A stretch of 64,000 nt of DNA from Streptomyces sp. NBC_01428. GTDB taxonomy: Bacteria > Actinomycetota > Actinomycetes > Streptomycetales > Streptomycetaceae. Numbering within the stretch: position 1 is the first letter of the stretch; each line of letters opens with the position of its first letter. The notes beneath the pieces are model-generated. The model was not told the origin of the DNA. It ran no database searches and was given only the letters and a program-made list of their open reading frames with translations. Location: contig NZ_CP109499.1 of assembly GCF_036231965.1 (NCBI RefSeq), positions 5,332,001 through 5,396,000 of the forward strand, in the 5' to 3' direction. This document shows positions 42,003-50,393 of the stretch, in pieces. Both the position numbers and the translations under genes were made by a program.

Positions 42003-43673
42003 CTAACTGCCCGCCTTCAGCAGCGCCGCGACGATCGGGCCGGCCGTGTCGCCGCCGTGGCCGCCCTGCTGGACGACGCCCGCGCCCGCGAGGTCGCCCT
42101 TCCACGCGGTGAACCAGCCGTTCGGCTGCTTCTGGTTGTCGACCTCGGCGGAGCCGGTCTTGGCGCCGTAGTCGGGGCCGAGGCCGGACATGGCCTCGGC
42201 GGCGGTGCCTGCGGCGGCGGTGTACTGCATGACTTCGCGCAGCTGGGACAGCGTGGACGCCGACAGGGTGCGGGAGGCCTTGGCCAGGGTGCGGTGGTCG
42301 ACGTCCGGGGAGACCAGGTAGGGCTGGTGGAAGGTGCCCGACTTCACCGTGGCGGCGATGGACGCCATGTTCAGCGGGTTCATCCGGACACCGCCCTGGC
42401 CCATCAGGGACGCCGCCATCTGCGCCGCGCTCTGCACGGGCACCGAACCGTCGAACGAGGGCACACCGACGGCCCAGTTGTTCATGCTCAGCCCGAAGAC
42501 CTGCTGGGCCTGCTTCGTCAGGTCGTCGTTCTCCAGCTTCTTCGCCTGGGTGATGAAGGCGGTGTTGCAGGACCGCGCGAAGCTCGCCTTGAACGTGCCG
42601 TCCTTGATCTCGAAGTCGTCGTCGTTGTGGAACTTCCAGCCGCCGTACGTCGCCGTCTTGGGGCAGGGGTGCGGCTTGTCCGCGGAGGCCAGGCCCTTGT
42701 CGAAGAGGAGCGAGGCGGTGATGACCTTCATGGTGGAGCCGGGCGCGAGGGAGCCCTGGAAGGCGGTGTTGAAGCCGTGGGAGGTGTTGGCGACGGCGAG
42801 GATCTCGCCGGTCGAGGGGCGCAGCAGGACCACCGACGCCTTCTCCTTGGCGGCGACCCGGCGTTCGGCCTCGGCCTGGAGGGCGGGGTCGAGGGTCGTC
42901 GTCACCTTGCCGGGGGTGCCCTCGCTGAGCGTCACGAGGGTCTTGTCGGGCGTCTTCTGGGCGCCCTTCTTCGCGGCCTTGCGGACCACGCGCAGTTCGA
43001 TGCCGGCCTTGCCGCCGGCCGTCTTGCCGAACTTCTCGCGCAGCCCGTCGAGGACCGTGCCGAGGGACGGGTACTTGGCGGTGGTCAGTTCCCCGCCGTC
43101 GCGGTCGAGGGCGGTGACGGGCGGCGTCCCGGACGCGCCGGTGACGAGCCGGTCGCCGTCCTGGAGGTCCGGGTGGACGACGGACGGCTTCCAGCCGACC
43201 AGCGCGGCACCGTCCTTGGCCCGCCGTACGACGGTCAGCTTCGAGGAGTACGTCAGGGGCTTGGACGTGCCCTTGTAGCCGACCGTGGCCTTGACGGTGA
43301 ACGGGACGTCGGTGCCCGACGGTTTGCCGCCGGTCAGGGTGACGCCGGTGATGTGGGCGTCCTTGCCGTAGCCGGTCAGGACGGTCGTGGCGGAGGCCGA
43401 GTCGTCGGTGGCGGCGGCGGCCCCGGCGACGTCGCCCTTCTGCCAGGCGGTGAGGAAGGCGGTCGACGCGGTGTGGATCTCGGTCGCCGACAGCGGGCCC
43501 GTCCTCACCGTCGTGTGCGCGCCGCCGGCGGACGTGTCGTCCCCGGCGGCGCCGCCCCCGTACAGGCTGTAGGCGCCGAACGCGCCGCCGGCGACGACCA
43601 CCGCGATCACGCCGCCGATCACGGCGGGCTGTCTGGTCCTCGGTCGCTCGGCGACCCGTCTTCTCTTGCCCAC
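42003..43673 (-). CDS. penicillin-binding transpeptidase, class B (PBP2/FtsI-like), first of a tandem pair
   Basis: A 556-residue class B PBP without a transglycosylase domain. A short basic tail and one membrane helix (QPAVIGGVIAVVVAGGAFGAYSLY) are followed by an NTF2-like MecA_N domain (TAFLTAWQKGDVAGAAA...), a dimerisation domain, and the transpeptidase domain. The latter has SxxK in APGSTMKVI, SxN in ARSCNTAF and KTGS in GAKTGSAEV. The GTG at 43673 follows GGAGGA. The paralogue next door aligns along its full length, a recent-looking duplication matching the SCO3156/SCO3157 pair. Confidence 0.93.
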   Translation of the reverse strand: MGKRRRVAERPRTRQPAVIGGVIAVVVAGGAFGAYSLYGGGAAGDDTSAGGAHTTVRTGPLSATEIHTASTAFLTAWQKGDVAGAAAATDDSASATTVLTGYGKDAHITGVTLTGGKPSGTDVPFTVKATVGYKGTSKPLTYSSKLTVVRRAKDGAALVGWKPSVVHPDLQDGDRLVTGASGTPPVTALDRDGGELTTAKYPSLGTVLDGLREKFGKTAGGKAGIELRVVRKAAKKGAQKTPDKTLVTLSEGTPGKVTTTLDPALQAEAERRVAAKEKASVVLLRPSTGEILAVANTSHGFNTAFQGSLAPGSTMKVITASLLFDKGLASADKPHPCPKTATYGGWKFHNDDDFEIKDGTFKASFARSCNTAFITQAKKLENDDLTKQAQQVFGLSMNNWAVGVPSFDGSVPVQSAAQMAASLMGQGGVRMNPLNMASIAATVKSGTFHQPYLVSPDVDHRTLAKASRTLSASTLSQLREVMQYTAAAGTAAEAMSGLGPDYGAKTGSAEVDNQKQPNGWFTAWKGDLAGAGVVQQGGHGGDTAGPIVAALLKAGS

Positions 43674-43777
43674 GGCTGATCGTCCTCCGCTGTCCCCTGG
43701 TGCCCTGTGGCGCCCCCGCGCCTCTCGCTCCTCAACGAGATGCCCCACCCTAGGGTCCCGCCCTGTGCGAAGTGACC

Positions 43778-45400
43778 TCAGCCACCCGTTCGTAGCACTG
43801 CTGCGACGATCGGACCGGCCGCGTCGCCGCCGTGTCCGCCCTCCTGGGTCATGGCGGCGGCGGCGATGTCGTTGCGGTAGCCGGTGAACCAGCTGTTGGA
43901 GACGGTCTGTCCGTCGACCTCGGCGGAGCCGGTCTTGGCGCCGATGCTGCCGCCGAGTCCGGCCATCACCTGGGCCGCGGTGCCGCTGACCGCCGTGCGG
44001 TTCATCATCGTGCGCAGCTGCGCGACCGTACCGCCGGACAGGCCCTTGGCGGTGGCCAGGTCGCGGCCGTCGAGGGAGCGGGCCACGATGACCGGCTGGC
44101 GGAAGGCGCCGGTCATGGCGGTCGCGGTCACCGAGGCCATGTTGAGGGGGCTCATCTGGACCTGGCCCTGGCCGATCATGTTGGCCGCGGTGTCCGGGCC
44201 GCCGGAGGCGGGCACCGAGCCGTCGAACGACTCGATGCCGGTCTTCCAGTTGTTCCTGCCGAGCCCGAAGCGCTGCTGGGCCTCGTTCGTCAGCGAGTCG
44301 ACCTTCACCTCGTCCGCGTACTTCACGAACGCGGTGTTGCACGAGCGGGAGAAGCTGTCGGACAGCGTCGCGTTCTCCTGCGGCTGCATGCCCTTGAGGT
44401 TGTGGAAGGTCTGGCTCTGCCAGGTCGCCGTGGGCGGGCAGGGCGCGGGTCCGGTCGACGTGGTGATGCCGTTGTCGATGAGGGTCGCCGCGCTGATGAT
44501 CTTCATGGTGGAGCCGGGGGCGAGCTTGCCGAGGAACGCCGCGTTGAAGCCGTCCTGGCGGTGGTTGGCGACGGCCAGCACCTCGCCGGTGCTCGGCTTC
44601 ACCGCCACCACGGACGACTCCGCGTACCGCTCCACCGCCTTCTCGGCGGCGGCCTGCGCGCTCGCGCTCAGCGTCGTGCGGACCTTGCCGGGACGTCCCT
44701 CGGCGAGGGTGGCCAGCGTGGTGTCGGGGGTCTCGGTGGTGCCGTGGTGGATCGCCAGCTCGATGCCGGGCGTGCCGCCCGCCTTGTCGCCGTACTTGTC
44801 GCGCAGCGCGTCCAGGATCGGCCCGAGCGAGGGGTACTTGTCCTTGCTCAGGACAACGTTGTTCCGGTCCACGGCCTCGATGGCCGGGCTGGCCGACTCG
44901 CCGGTGACCAGGGTGTCGCCGTCCTTCAGCTGCGGGTGGACGACGGACGGCTTCCAGTCCACCAGGGCCTTGCCGGTCGTCTCCCCGCGGACCACGGTCA
45001 GCCGGGAGGCGTACGCGAGGGGCTTGCTCTTCCCGTCGTAGGACACCGTCGCCTTCACGGAGAACGGCACGGTCGCCCCGGCCGTCGCGCCCGGCGTGAT
45101 CCGCACACGGGTCAGGTGCGCGGCGCCGCTGTACCCGGCGAGCAGGCTCTCGGCGCCGGACTCGTAGTTCGTGTAGCCCGCCGCCTTCGCCGCGTCGCCC
45201 TTCTCCCAGGCCGCGAAGAACGCGCGGCTGGTCTCCTTGACCTCGGAGCCGCTGGGCGGCCCGGTCTTCACGGGCGCCGGCCCGGCGGCCCCGGTGCCCC
45301 CGCTGACCGCGGTGACGAAGTTGTACGCGCCGTACCCGACGCCCCCCAGTACGACGGCGAACACACTGCCGATGACGGCAGCCTTGGCCCCCTTGCGCAT
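43778..45400 (-). CDS. penicillin-binding transpeptidase, class B, second of a tandem pair
   Basis: A 540-residue paralogue of the adjacent PBP with the same layout: membrane anchor (AAVIGSVFAVVLGGVGYGAYNF), MecA_N domain (RAFFAAWEKGDAAKAAGY), dimerisation domain and transpeptidase domain with GSTMKII, SRSCNTAF and AKTGSAEVDG. The ATG at 45400 starts at the basic tail MRKGAK. Upstream lies an 18-bp perfect palindrome. Being first in the minus-strand order, it may be transcribed together with the 42003-43673 gene across a 104-base gap. Confidence 0.93.
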   Translation of the reverse strand: MRKGAKAAVIGSVFAVVLGGVGYGAYNFVTAVSGGTGAAGPAPVKTGPPSGSEVKETSRAFFAAWEKGDAAKAAGYTNYESGAESLLAGYSGAAHLTRVRITPGATAGATVPFSVKATVSYDGKSKPLAYASRLTVVRGETTGKALVDWKPSVVHPQLKDGDTLVTGESASPAIEAVDRNNVVLSKDKYPSLGPILDALRDKYGDKAGGTPGIELAIHHGTTETPDTTLATLAEGRPGKVRTTLSASAQAAAEKAVERYAESSVVAVKPSTGEVLAVANHRQDGFNAAFLGKLAPGSTMKIISAATLIDNGITTSTGPAPCPPTATWQSQTFHNLKGMQPQENATLSDSFSRSCNTAFVKYADEVKVDSLTNEAQQRFGLGRNNWKTGIESFDGSVPASGGPDTAANMIGQGQVQMSPLNMASVTATAMTGAFRQPVIVARSLDGRDLATAKGLSGGTVAQLRTMMNRTAVSGTAAQVMAGLGGSIGAKTGSAEVDGQTVSNSWFTGYRNDIAAAAMTQEGGHGGDAAGPIVAAVLRTGG

Positions 45401-45434
45401 CGCGCGATTCCCTCCCCGTGAACCCTTCCCGAAC

Positions 45435-45452
45435 TTCTGAACGCGTTCAGAA
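45435..45452. promoter_or_regulatory. 18-bp perfect palindrome upstream of the PBP gene
   Basis: TTCTGAACGCGTTCAGAA, self-complementary over all 18 bases, 34 bases before the PBP start codon. Candidate binding site for a dimeric regulator. Confidence 0.55.
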
Positions 45453-45596
45453 AAGCCGTTCTCCCCGAACTGTAGATGCGAGCGGGGCCGCCATGACAGC
45501 GGTTTCTCCGAATCGTTAGCGCGGGGCGGGCGGTTATGGGTGTGAACACCATCTATCGACGGGACCGGGTGCACGGGATCCGGCCACGGCAACGCC

Positions 45597-45625
45597 GGAG
45601 GGCGCGGCCACCGGCCGCGCCCTCC
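45597..45625. terminator. strong hairpin at the core/accessory border
   Basis: A perfect 13-bp stem, GGAGGGCGCGGCC (45597-45609) with 45613-45625, around ACC. It would end transcription arriving on the minus strand from the accessory side. Confidence 0.75.
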
Positions 45626-45977
45626 TGGTCCGATGCCCCGCTAGACCCACGTATCCAGCCACATCCGCGATCTCCACTGGTCGATGGGGATCGCGGTGCC
45701 GGTGTAGAGGGGCCAGAAGTAGATGAACTCTGCGAATCTCAGTCCGATGGAGCGTTGACCAGGGCTTGCAGCTCTGGTCAGCGTCACATCCGACTCCTGG
45801 GGCCGCCTACGGGCCGTGATCTTGAAATTCTGCGAGTAAAGCAGACCCCCGACCGGGCTCGGGGCGTCCGAAGCAGACGTGGCCACCGAGCCAGTCTGCG
45901 CGCCGGCTGCTGTGCGGGGGGCGTTATGTCCGACTCCCGTGGCTACTCCTGGTGGCAGCGATCTCGCCTCTAACGAG
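45626..45977. other. non-coding or remnant stretch left of the IS
   Basis: No intact gene. A minus-strand frame ending at 45641 (tail LRFAEFIYFWPLYTGTAIPIDQW...) stays open up to the IS and could be the 3' remnant of a gene cut by the insertion, but I cannot match it to a family. Confidence 0.35.
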
Positions 45978-47004
45978 TTGGTGCGTGATAGCGGGTGAGG
46001 CGTCGTTGCTGGCTGGTGGCATGATCCGGATGTGGCGATCATGATCAAGCGATCGGTTCTCGCGCATCGAGTGTTCACCGGGCTCTCCAGGCGCCATCTC
46101 GCCCGTCTGGTTGAGGAGTTGGCCGAGCCGTGGCAGGCGGGTGTCGAGGGCCGCCATCACGCGGCACGTGGCGGTTCCGGAAGGCGGGCAGTTGGAGCCG
46201 GCACCCGACATCAGCTGGTATTCATCGACCGATTGACGGCGACCCTCATTCATCTGCGGCACGATCTGCCGCACGCCGGCCTCGGACTTTTCTACGGCGT
46301 GGACCACTCCACCATCACCCGCGCGACCGGCGAGATACGCGTCCTCCTTGCCGAGCGGGGGTGCTCGGTCCCCCGACCGCCCTGAGCTGCGTCTTCGGAC
46401 CTTGCCGGGAGTCCTCGCTTAGGCCCAGGCCGAGGGCATCGAATTACGCCTGGACGCCACCGAGATCCAGGTCCGCCGACCGCCTGCCGGGTGCGGCGGA
46501 CGGCGGGCGGTCGTCTCCGGAAAAAGAAGGAGAACACGATGAAGGCCACCTATATCGCCGACCAACAGGGCCGCACCTTATGGGTCGATGCCTTGCGACC
46601 TGGTCGGATACATGATGCGACCACCGCACGCAACGAAGGCATCGGGCTCTGCTTCCAGCACTTTCCCGAGGTCGAGGTACTTCTGGACGACGACTCTCTG
46701 GGGCTCCGCCGCGATCGCCCCGGCCAGGCCCTCACCCCGCCGAGGAAGGGCAACAAGATCAGCCCGCCCGAGGTCTTCGAAGCCCGTCAGCGAGCCCGTC
46801 GCCGGCACTCCTCTAAACGCATCATCGTCGAACATACCCTCGCCGACCACAAACGCTGGAAACAACTGCCCCGTTGGACTCGCCGAGGCGAGACGTTGCC
46901 CGCCACCTACCAAGCCATTGCCGGCCTCGTCTCCGACCGAGCTACTGCAGCCTGAAATCGGCCGTGAACGCGAAAAGCACGCCTCACCCGCTATCACGCA
47001 CCAA
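45978..47004 (+). mobile_element. decayed IS5-type insertion sequence
   Basis: About 1.03 kb bounded by identical 26-bp terminal inverted repeats (TTGGTGCGTGATAGCGGGTG... at 45978-46003, complement at 46979-47004). It contains one broken transposase gene. I see no target-site duplication. The intact ends mean it could still be moved by a related transposase supplied in trans. Confidence 0.85.
46032..46955 (+). pseudogene. IS5 family transposase, broken by frameshifts and a stop
   Basis: The N-terminal HTH part (MIKRSVLAHRVFTGLSRRHLARLVEEL... HSTITRATGEIRVLLAERG) runs in one frame to 46385. The segment with the first catalytic Asp (AQAEGIELRLDATEIQVRRPPAG) is in the next frame behind an in-frame TAG. 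The rest (TMKATYIADQQGRTLWVDALRPGRIHD..., LDDDSLGL, IVEHTLADHKRW) returns to the first frame. Two frameshifts (near 46370 and 46520) and one nonsense codon make it inactive. Confidence 0.85.
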
Positions 47005-47113
47005 ATCGTAAGTCCTTACCGCGTGCCAGGATCCCCGCCTCTTGGCCGATCCTGATGGTCATGGTCCGAAGGCCATAGTTCTTCCTTGGTCACTGCAAAA
47101 ACTCCATCTCCGT

Positions 47114-47956
47114 TTAACTAGTGGTTTCAATGTGTCGAAGGATCAGTTCGGCGATAAGTGTCGGGTGTTGTTCTGGAATCCAATGCGTTACACCTTCCAA
47201 GGGTTTGAAGCTATACTTCCCCGCAACCCAACGGCCGGTCATTTGTGCCGCTTTCTCACCGACGGCCAGATCTTTCTTTCCCCAAACGTATAGAGTGGGA
47301 ACTTGAATTGATCCTGCCCTTATTCCATACGCTGCATCCAGTGGAAGTGCACGGTACCAATTCAAAGCGCCCGTGAATAGACCGCGATCTTCTGCAAATT
47401 TTGCGGCATAGGCGGCAGCAGTATCTTCTTCTAATCCGAGCTTCCTAAGCCATGCTCGCCCGAGCTGCCCGCGCCTCCTCGTAAGTAGCCATTCCGGCAG
47501 AGCGGGAAGCTGGAAGAACAATAGGTACCAAGACAAGAGAACCTGCTTACTTGTCAGCAGGGTGCGCGCGAGGGCGCGTGGGTGCGGAGTTGAAACCGCA
47601 GTCAAAGAGGCAACTCTCGACGAATGCTGATCAGCTAAGAACCAGCCCACTCCACCCCCCCAATCATGTCCGACAATGTGGGCACGTTCGCACTGCAGAG
47701 AATTCAACAGTTCTACGATATCCGCCCCCAGCTTTTTCAGTCGGTAAGCAGAAATTTTACTAGGCCGGGCGGTTGCGACATAGCCGCGCTGAAAAGGGAC
47801 GATGATGCGCAGCCCGGTGGCAGAGAGTGTTTCTGCAGTGCTAACCCAACTGTTTGCGTCAGCAGGAAAGCCATGCAGTAGTACAACCACTGGTCCATCC
47901 TTTGGGCCGAAGTCCAGCACCGGGAAATCTAAACCGTCGGACGTATAACTCTTCAC
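47114..47956 (-). CDS. alpha/beta hydrolase, epoxide-hydrolase-like
   Basis: A 280-residue hydrolase: oxyanion loop LLHGFPADANSW, nucleophile HIVGHDWGGGVGW (Asp, as in epoxide hydrolases and haloalkane dehalogenases), acid VWGKKDLAVG and His in GVTHWIPEQHP. A cap domain with LLFFQLPALPEWLL and Tyr residues fits the epoxide hydrolase group. The GTG at 47956 overlaps the desaturase-like gene by four bases. Codon use is far less GC-biased than in the core genes, pointing to acquisition from elsewhere. Confidence 0.85.
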   Translation of the reverse strand: MKSYTSDGLDFPVLDFGPKDGPVVVLLHGFPADANSWVSTAETLSATGLRIIVPFQRGYVATARPSKISAYRLKKLGADIVELLNSLQCERAHIVGHDWGGGVGWFLADQHSSRVASLTAVSTPHPRALARTLLTSKQVLLSWYLLFFQLPALPEWLLTRRRGQLGRAWLRKLGLEEDTAAAYAAKFAEDRGLFTGALNWYRALPLDAAYGIRAGSIQVPTLYVWGKKDLAVGEKAAQMTGRWVAGKYSFKPLEGVTHWIPEQHPTLIAELILRHIETTS

Positions 47957-48771
47957 GATTGCCTACTAGGTCGGATTTTTTTCGGAAAGGCCGTCTCTAT
48001 GAATCGACTCATGGGGTGAACCTCTGCAGAGGCTAACTCGCCAAGAATTTCGTCGACCCGCAACAACTTTGACACGTACTCGCTGTCATCAAACAGCGGA
48101 CCAAATACTTTCAACCACCTAGCTGATCCGAGAAGATCGACACCCGGAGGTCGCCACAAGCGATTGATCAGCGCAACTGTCACCCATCGTGCAGATGGTT
48201 CCGCTAGAAGAACCTTTGCTGCCTCCGTATAGAAGCGCATGTGTCGGCCCTCTTGGCGCGCAATTTGACGGAGAAGTCCATCGAGAGCCGCATCACCAAC
48301 CCTGTTCGCGATGTGCCTGTATGTCGTCAGAGCGATGTACTCCTGTAGTGATCCAAGCGTGCAGTAGGCAGCGTCAAGATGCGGTATCAAGGCGCCTGAC
48401 ACGTACAAGGCCGGCCATGTAGTTACTGACCGCACATCTCGAAACATTGGTCGTTTCTCAGGGGTACGCAGATGAACTCCGAGACGTTCAGCTGCTGCAC
48501 TGAGTGCCCGACCGTGCTCGGCCTCCTCGGCTAGCCAGAGGACATTGAACTGCTTGATTGGGTTACTTCGATCGGCGCGAGTAGCGGCTAGTTTGCGACG
48601 CATGACGGCGGAATCCGTCTCGATCATGCTAAGGGCGCACAGCATCTGGCCATGCTCTAAGTCCCTACGTGCGGTGATCTTTCCGCATACTTCGCGCCAT
48701 GATATCGGCCCCCACGAGCGCGCGTAGCTGTCGAAGAGGGCATCTATACGGGATTCCTGATCTGCTCGCAC
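47953..48771 (-). CDS. diiron ferritin-like protein, acyl-ACP desaturase-like
   Basis: A 272-residue helical protein. Four iron-binding helices can be traced: Glu in ALSMIETDSAVMRRKL, EExxH in LWLAEEAEHGRALS, Glu in GSLQEYIALTTYRHIA and ExxH in QEGRHMRFYTEAAKVLL. This is the pattern of type 2 (soluble) fatty acid desaturases such as actinobacterial DesA. The exact substrate is unknown. The GTG at 48771 (VRADQESRIDALF) is favoured by AGAGG just upstream; a TTG at 48789 would overlap nothing useful. Middle gene of an AT-rich operon, eight bases after the membrane protein gene. Confidence 0.75.
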   Translation of the reverse strand: MRADQESRIDALFDSYARSWGPISWREVCGKITARRDLEHGQMLCALSMIETDSAVMRRKLAATRADRSNPIKQFNVLWLAEEAEHGRALSAAAERLGVHLRTPEKRPMFRDVRSVTTWPALYVSGALIPHLDAAYCTLGSLQEYIALTTYRHIANRVGDAALDGLLRQIARQEGRHMRFYTEAAKVLLAEPSARWVTVALINRLWRPPGVDLLGSARWLKVFGPLFDDSEYVSKLLRVDEILGELASAEVHPMSRFIETAFPKKIRPSRQS

Positions 48772-48779
48772 TGTTACCT

Positions 48780-50015
48780 CTAGTACCAAAGGATGACGAG
48801 GGCGTACACACCGCTCGCGGTTGCCAGTAACTGAAGAAAGGCGAATACTATGTCGCGGGGACGGCTGAATGGCATGGACTTGATCGAGCCAACTCTTTGG
48901 ATTCGCTGCACTACTGCTTCGACTTCCGCATGGTAGCGACTGTTCGATTCAAGGGTTGCGCGGCTGTCTTCTACGCTCCTGAGATAGCGTCCCAATCGTG
49001 CAATCTCGCGACCCCGAAACTCCACAACCCCTCGACGCGTCAACTTGGGAGGTAGTCCCACGTAAAAGGGCAGGGTCATAACCCATTGCCCTAGGGCAGG
49101 CAGCAACACCCAGAAGCCGATTGGCTGAGGGAGTGATATCGACACCAAGACGAGGCAAAATCCGTGTAGGAGAATAGCTATGTAGGTAGGGAGTAGGACG
49201 CCCCTCGCGGCTCCCCAGCCGTGATAACCATCTCGGTTGTACGAGTCCGCCTGATAAGAAATTGTTTTACGAAGTCGCCACAAGGAGACGAGAACTCGTC
49301 CGCCGGACAGGTTCATAATGATGATGAAGTATAGGCCAGCGGTCCCAGTGCACCAGTAGAACACCGCGGTAACCGGCGCGATCTTCCAGCTGGCCCACCA
49401 GTCCGAATAGATCCTGGCGCCCCAATCGTTCCCTCCATTTTCTGCAGGGTTGAATGAGCTATAGATGCCCAATTTATATTCAGCCACGGATACCATCAGG
49501 CTGCATACTCCGGCCGCTACTAGAACAGCCTTCGCGTGGCGCCCTACCGATTCGAGGTATCTGTTCGCAGTTCTTATCTCATCTTGCATGGCAGCGCGCT
49601 CTACGACCGTGGGGGTTCTTAAGGCGCCGGTGCGCACCATGGAGGGAAGGAGTACTTCAATAGATGACCATTGTCGAAATATCAAATATGGGGTAGCGGC
49701 TAGGGCAACAATTACAAAAAGGGAGGGAATGTCCCGCCACATAGGGAAGTCGCTACTCAAGGTTGTTTGCTTGAGGCACTTCAGCTTCTCCATGTGGAGA
49801 AAAGTCGCCGCATCGCGGCAAATTTGACCACCCACGCCCCGCATGGAGAGATGACCGTAAATTGCTGACAGTACGGCCATAAAAAATAGAATCGCGGGGG
49901 CTAGCATTAGAAGCCATCCTGTGCGCCATCTGTTCGCCCGAAAGCGGGCCAGCAAAAAGGGCTCCGCTTGGAATATCTCGAATCTGTACCCGCTGACAGG
50001 CGGCAATGGAGCCAC
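48780..50015 (-). CDS. polytopic membrane protein of unknown function
   Basis: A 411-residue protein with about six to seven hydrophobic helices (WLLMLAPAILFFMAVLSAIYG, IPSLFVIVALAATPYLIF, AVLVAAGVCSLMVSVA, LYFIIIMNL, LLPTYIAILLHGFCLVLV, DIVFAFLQLLATASGVYALVILW). A cytosolic stretch before the last helix is Arg/Glu-rich (REIARLGRYLRSVEDSRATLESNSRYHAEVEAVVQRI) and probably coiled. The GTG at 50015 follows GGAGGG at seven bases. I do not recognise the family. It leads the operon with a desaturase-like and a hydrolase gene, and its base composition is the most AT-rich of the window. Confidence 0.75.
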   Translation of the reverse strand: MAPLPPVSGYRFEIFQAEPFLLARFRANRWRTGWLLMLAPAILFFMAVLSAIYGHLSMRGVGGQICRDAATFLHMEKLKCLKQTTLSSDFPMWRDIPSLFVIVALAATPYLIFRQWSSIEVLLPSMVRTGALRTPTVVERAAMQDEIRTANRYLESVGRHAKAVLVAAGVCSLMVSVAEYKLGIYSSFNPAENGGNDWGARIYSDWWASWKIAPVTAVFYWCTGTAGLYFIIIMNLSGGRVLVSLWRLRKTISYQADSYNRDGYHGWGAARGVLLPTYIAILLHGFCLVLVSISLPQPIGFWVLLPALGQWVMTLPFYVGLPPKLTRRGVVEFRGREIARLGRYLRSVEDSRATLESNSRYHAEVEAVVQRIQRVGSIKSMPFSRPRDIVFAFLQLLATASGVYALVILWY

Positions 50016-50393
50016 GCGTGCCCTCCGTTTTTAGATACCAAAAATGCGCTACAGGAATTTTGGTCGGCGGCAACCCGTAGCGCACCCAAAGTACAGACAG
50101 AGTATAGGGAGGGAGTGGCGGTCAGGGAACCGTGAGGAGAAGATTTTATCTTCCGGTAACCGGAGCGAGAGGTGCCACTTAGAATGATCAAACGAATATC
50201 GAACAAGTTTTGCATGCGCGGTGGCGTGTGAAGCATGCAGTGCCTTGACGGAAGAGGCCCCCGGGGGCTTTGGGGACATCCCTGGGGGCGAGCAGCCGGT
50301 CTACTGGGACGTCGTCATCGAAGCTGAGTGCTGAGAGAGTCGCTCCGATGGGATGCAAGGTTACTTGGTCGCGTTCTGGGGTGTTTGATGGCT
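50016..50393. other. intergenic region with a possible promoter and a gene-tail remnant
   Basis: On the minus strand TATACT (50101-50106) could be the -10 of the membrane protein operon. On the plus strand bases 50222-50332 read as a plausible protein tail (GGFGDIPGGEQPVYWDVVIEAEC, then TGA), preceding the integrase end; it may be the 3' end of the gene used as attachment site. GCCCCCGGGGGC (50259-50270) is a 12-bp palindrome. No tRNA gene is present. Confidence 0.4.

Noticed and set aside
50016..50393. tRNA gene as integrase attachment site
   Set aside because: No cloverleaf or T-arm sequence is found on either strand near the integrase.
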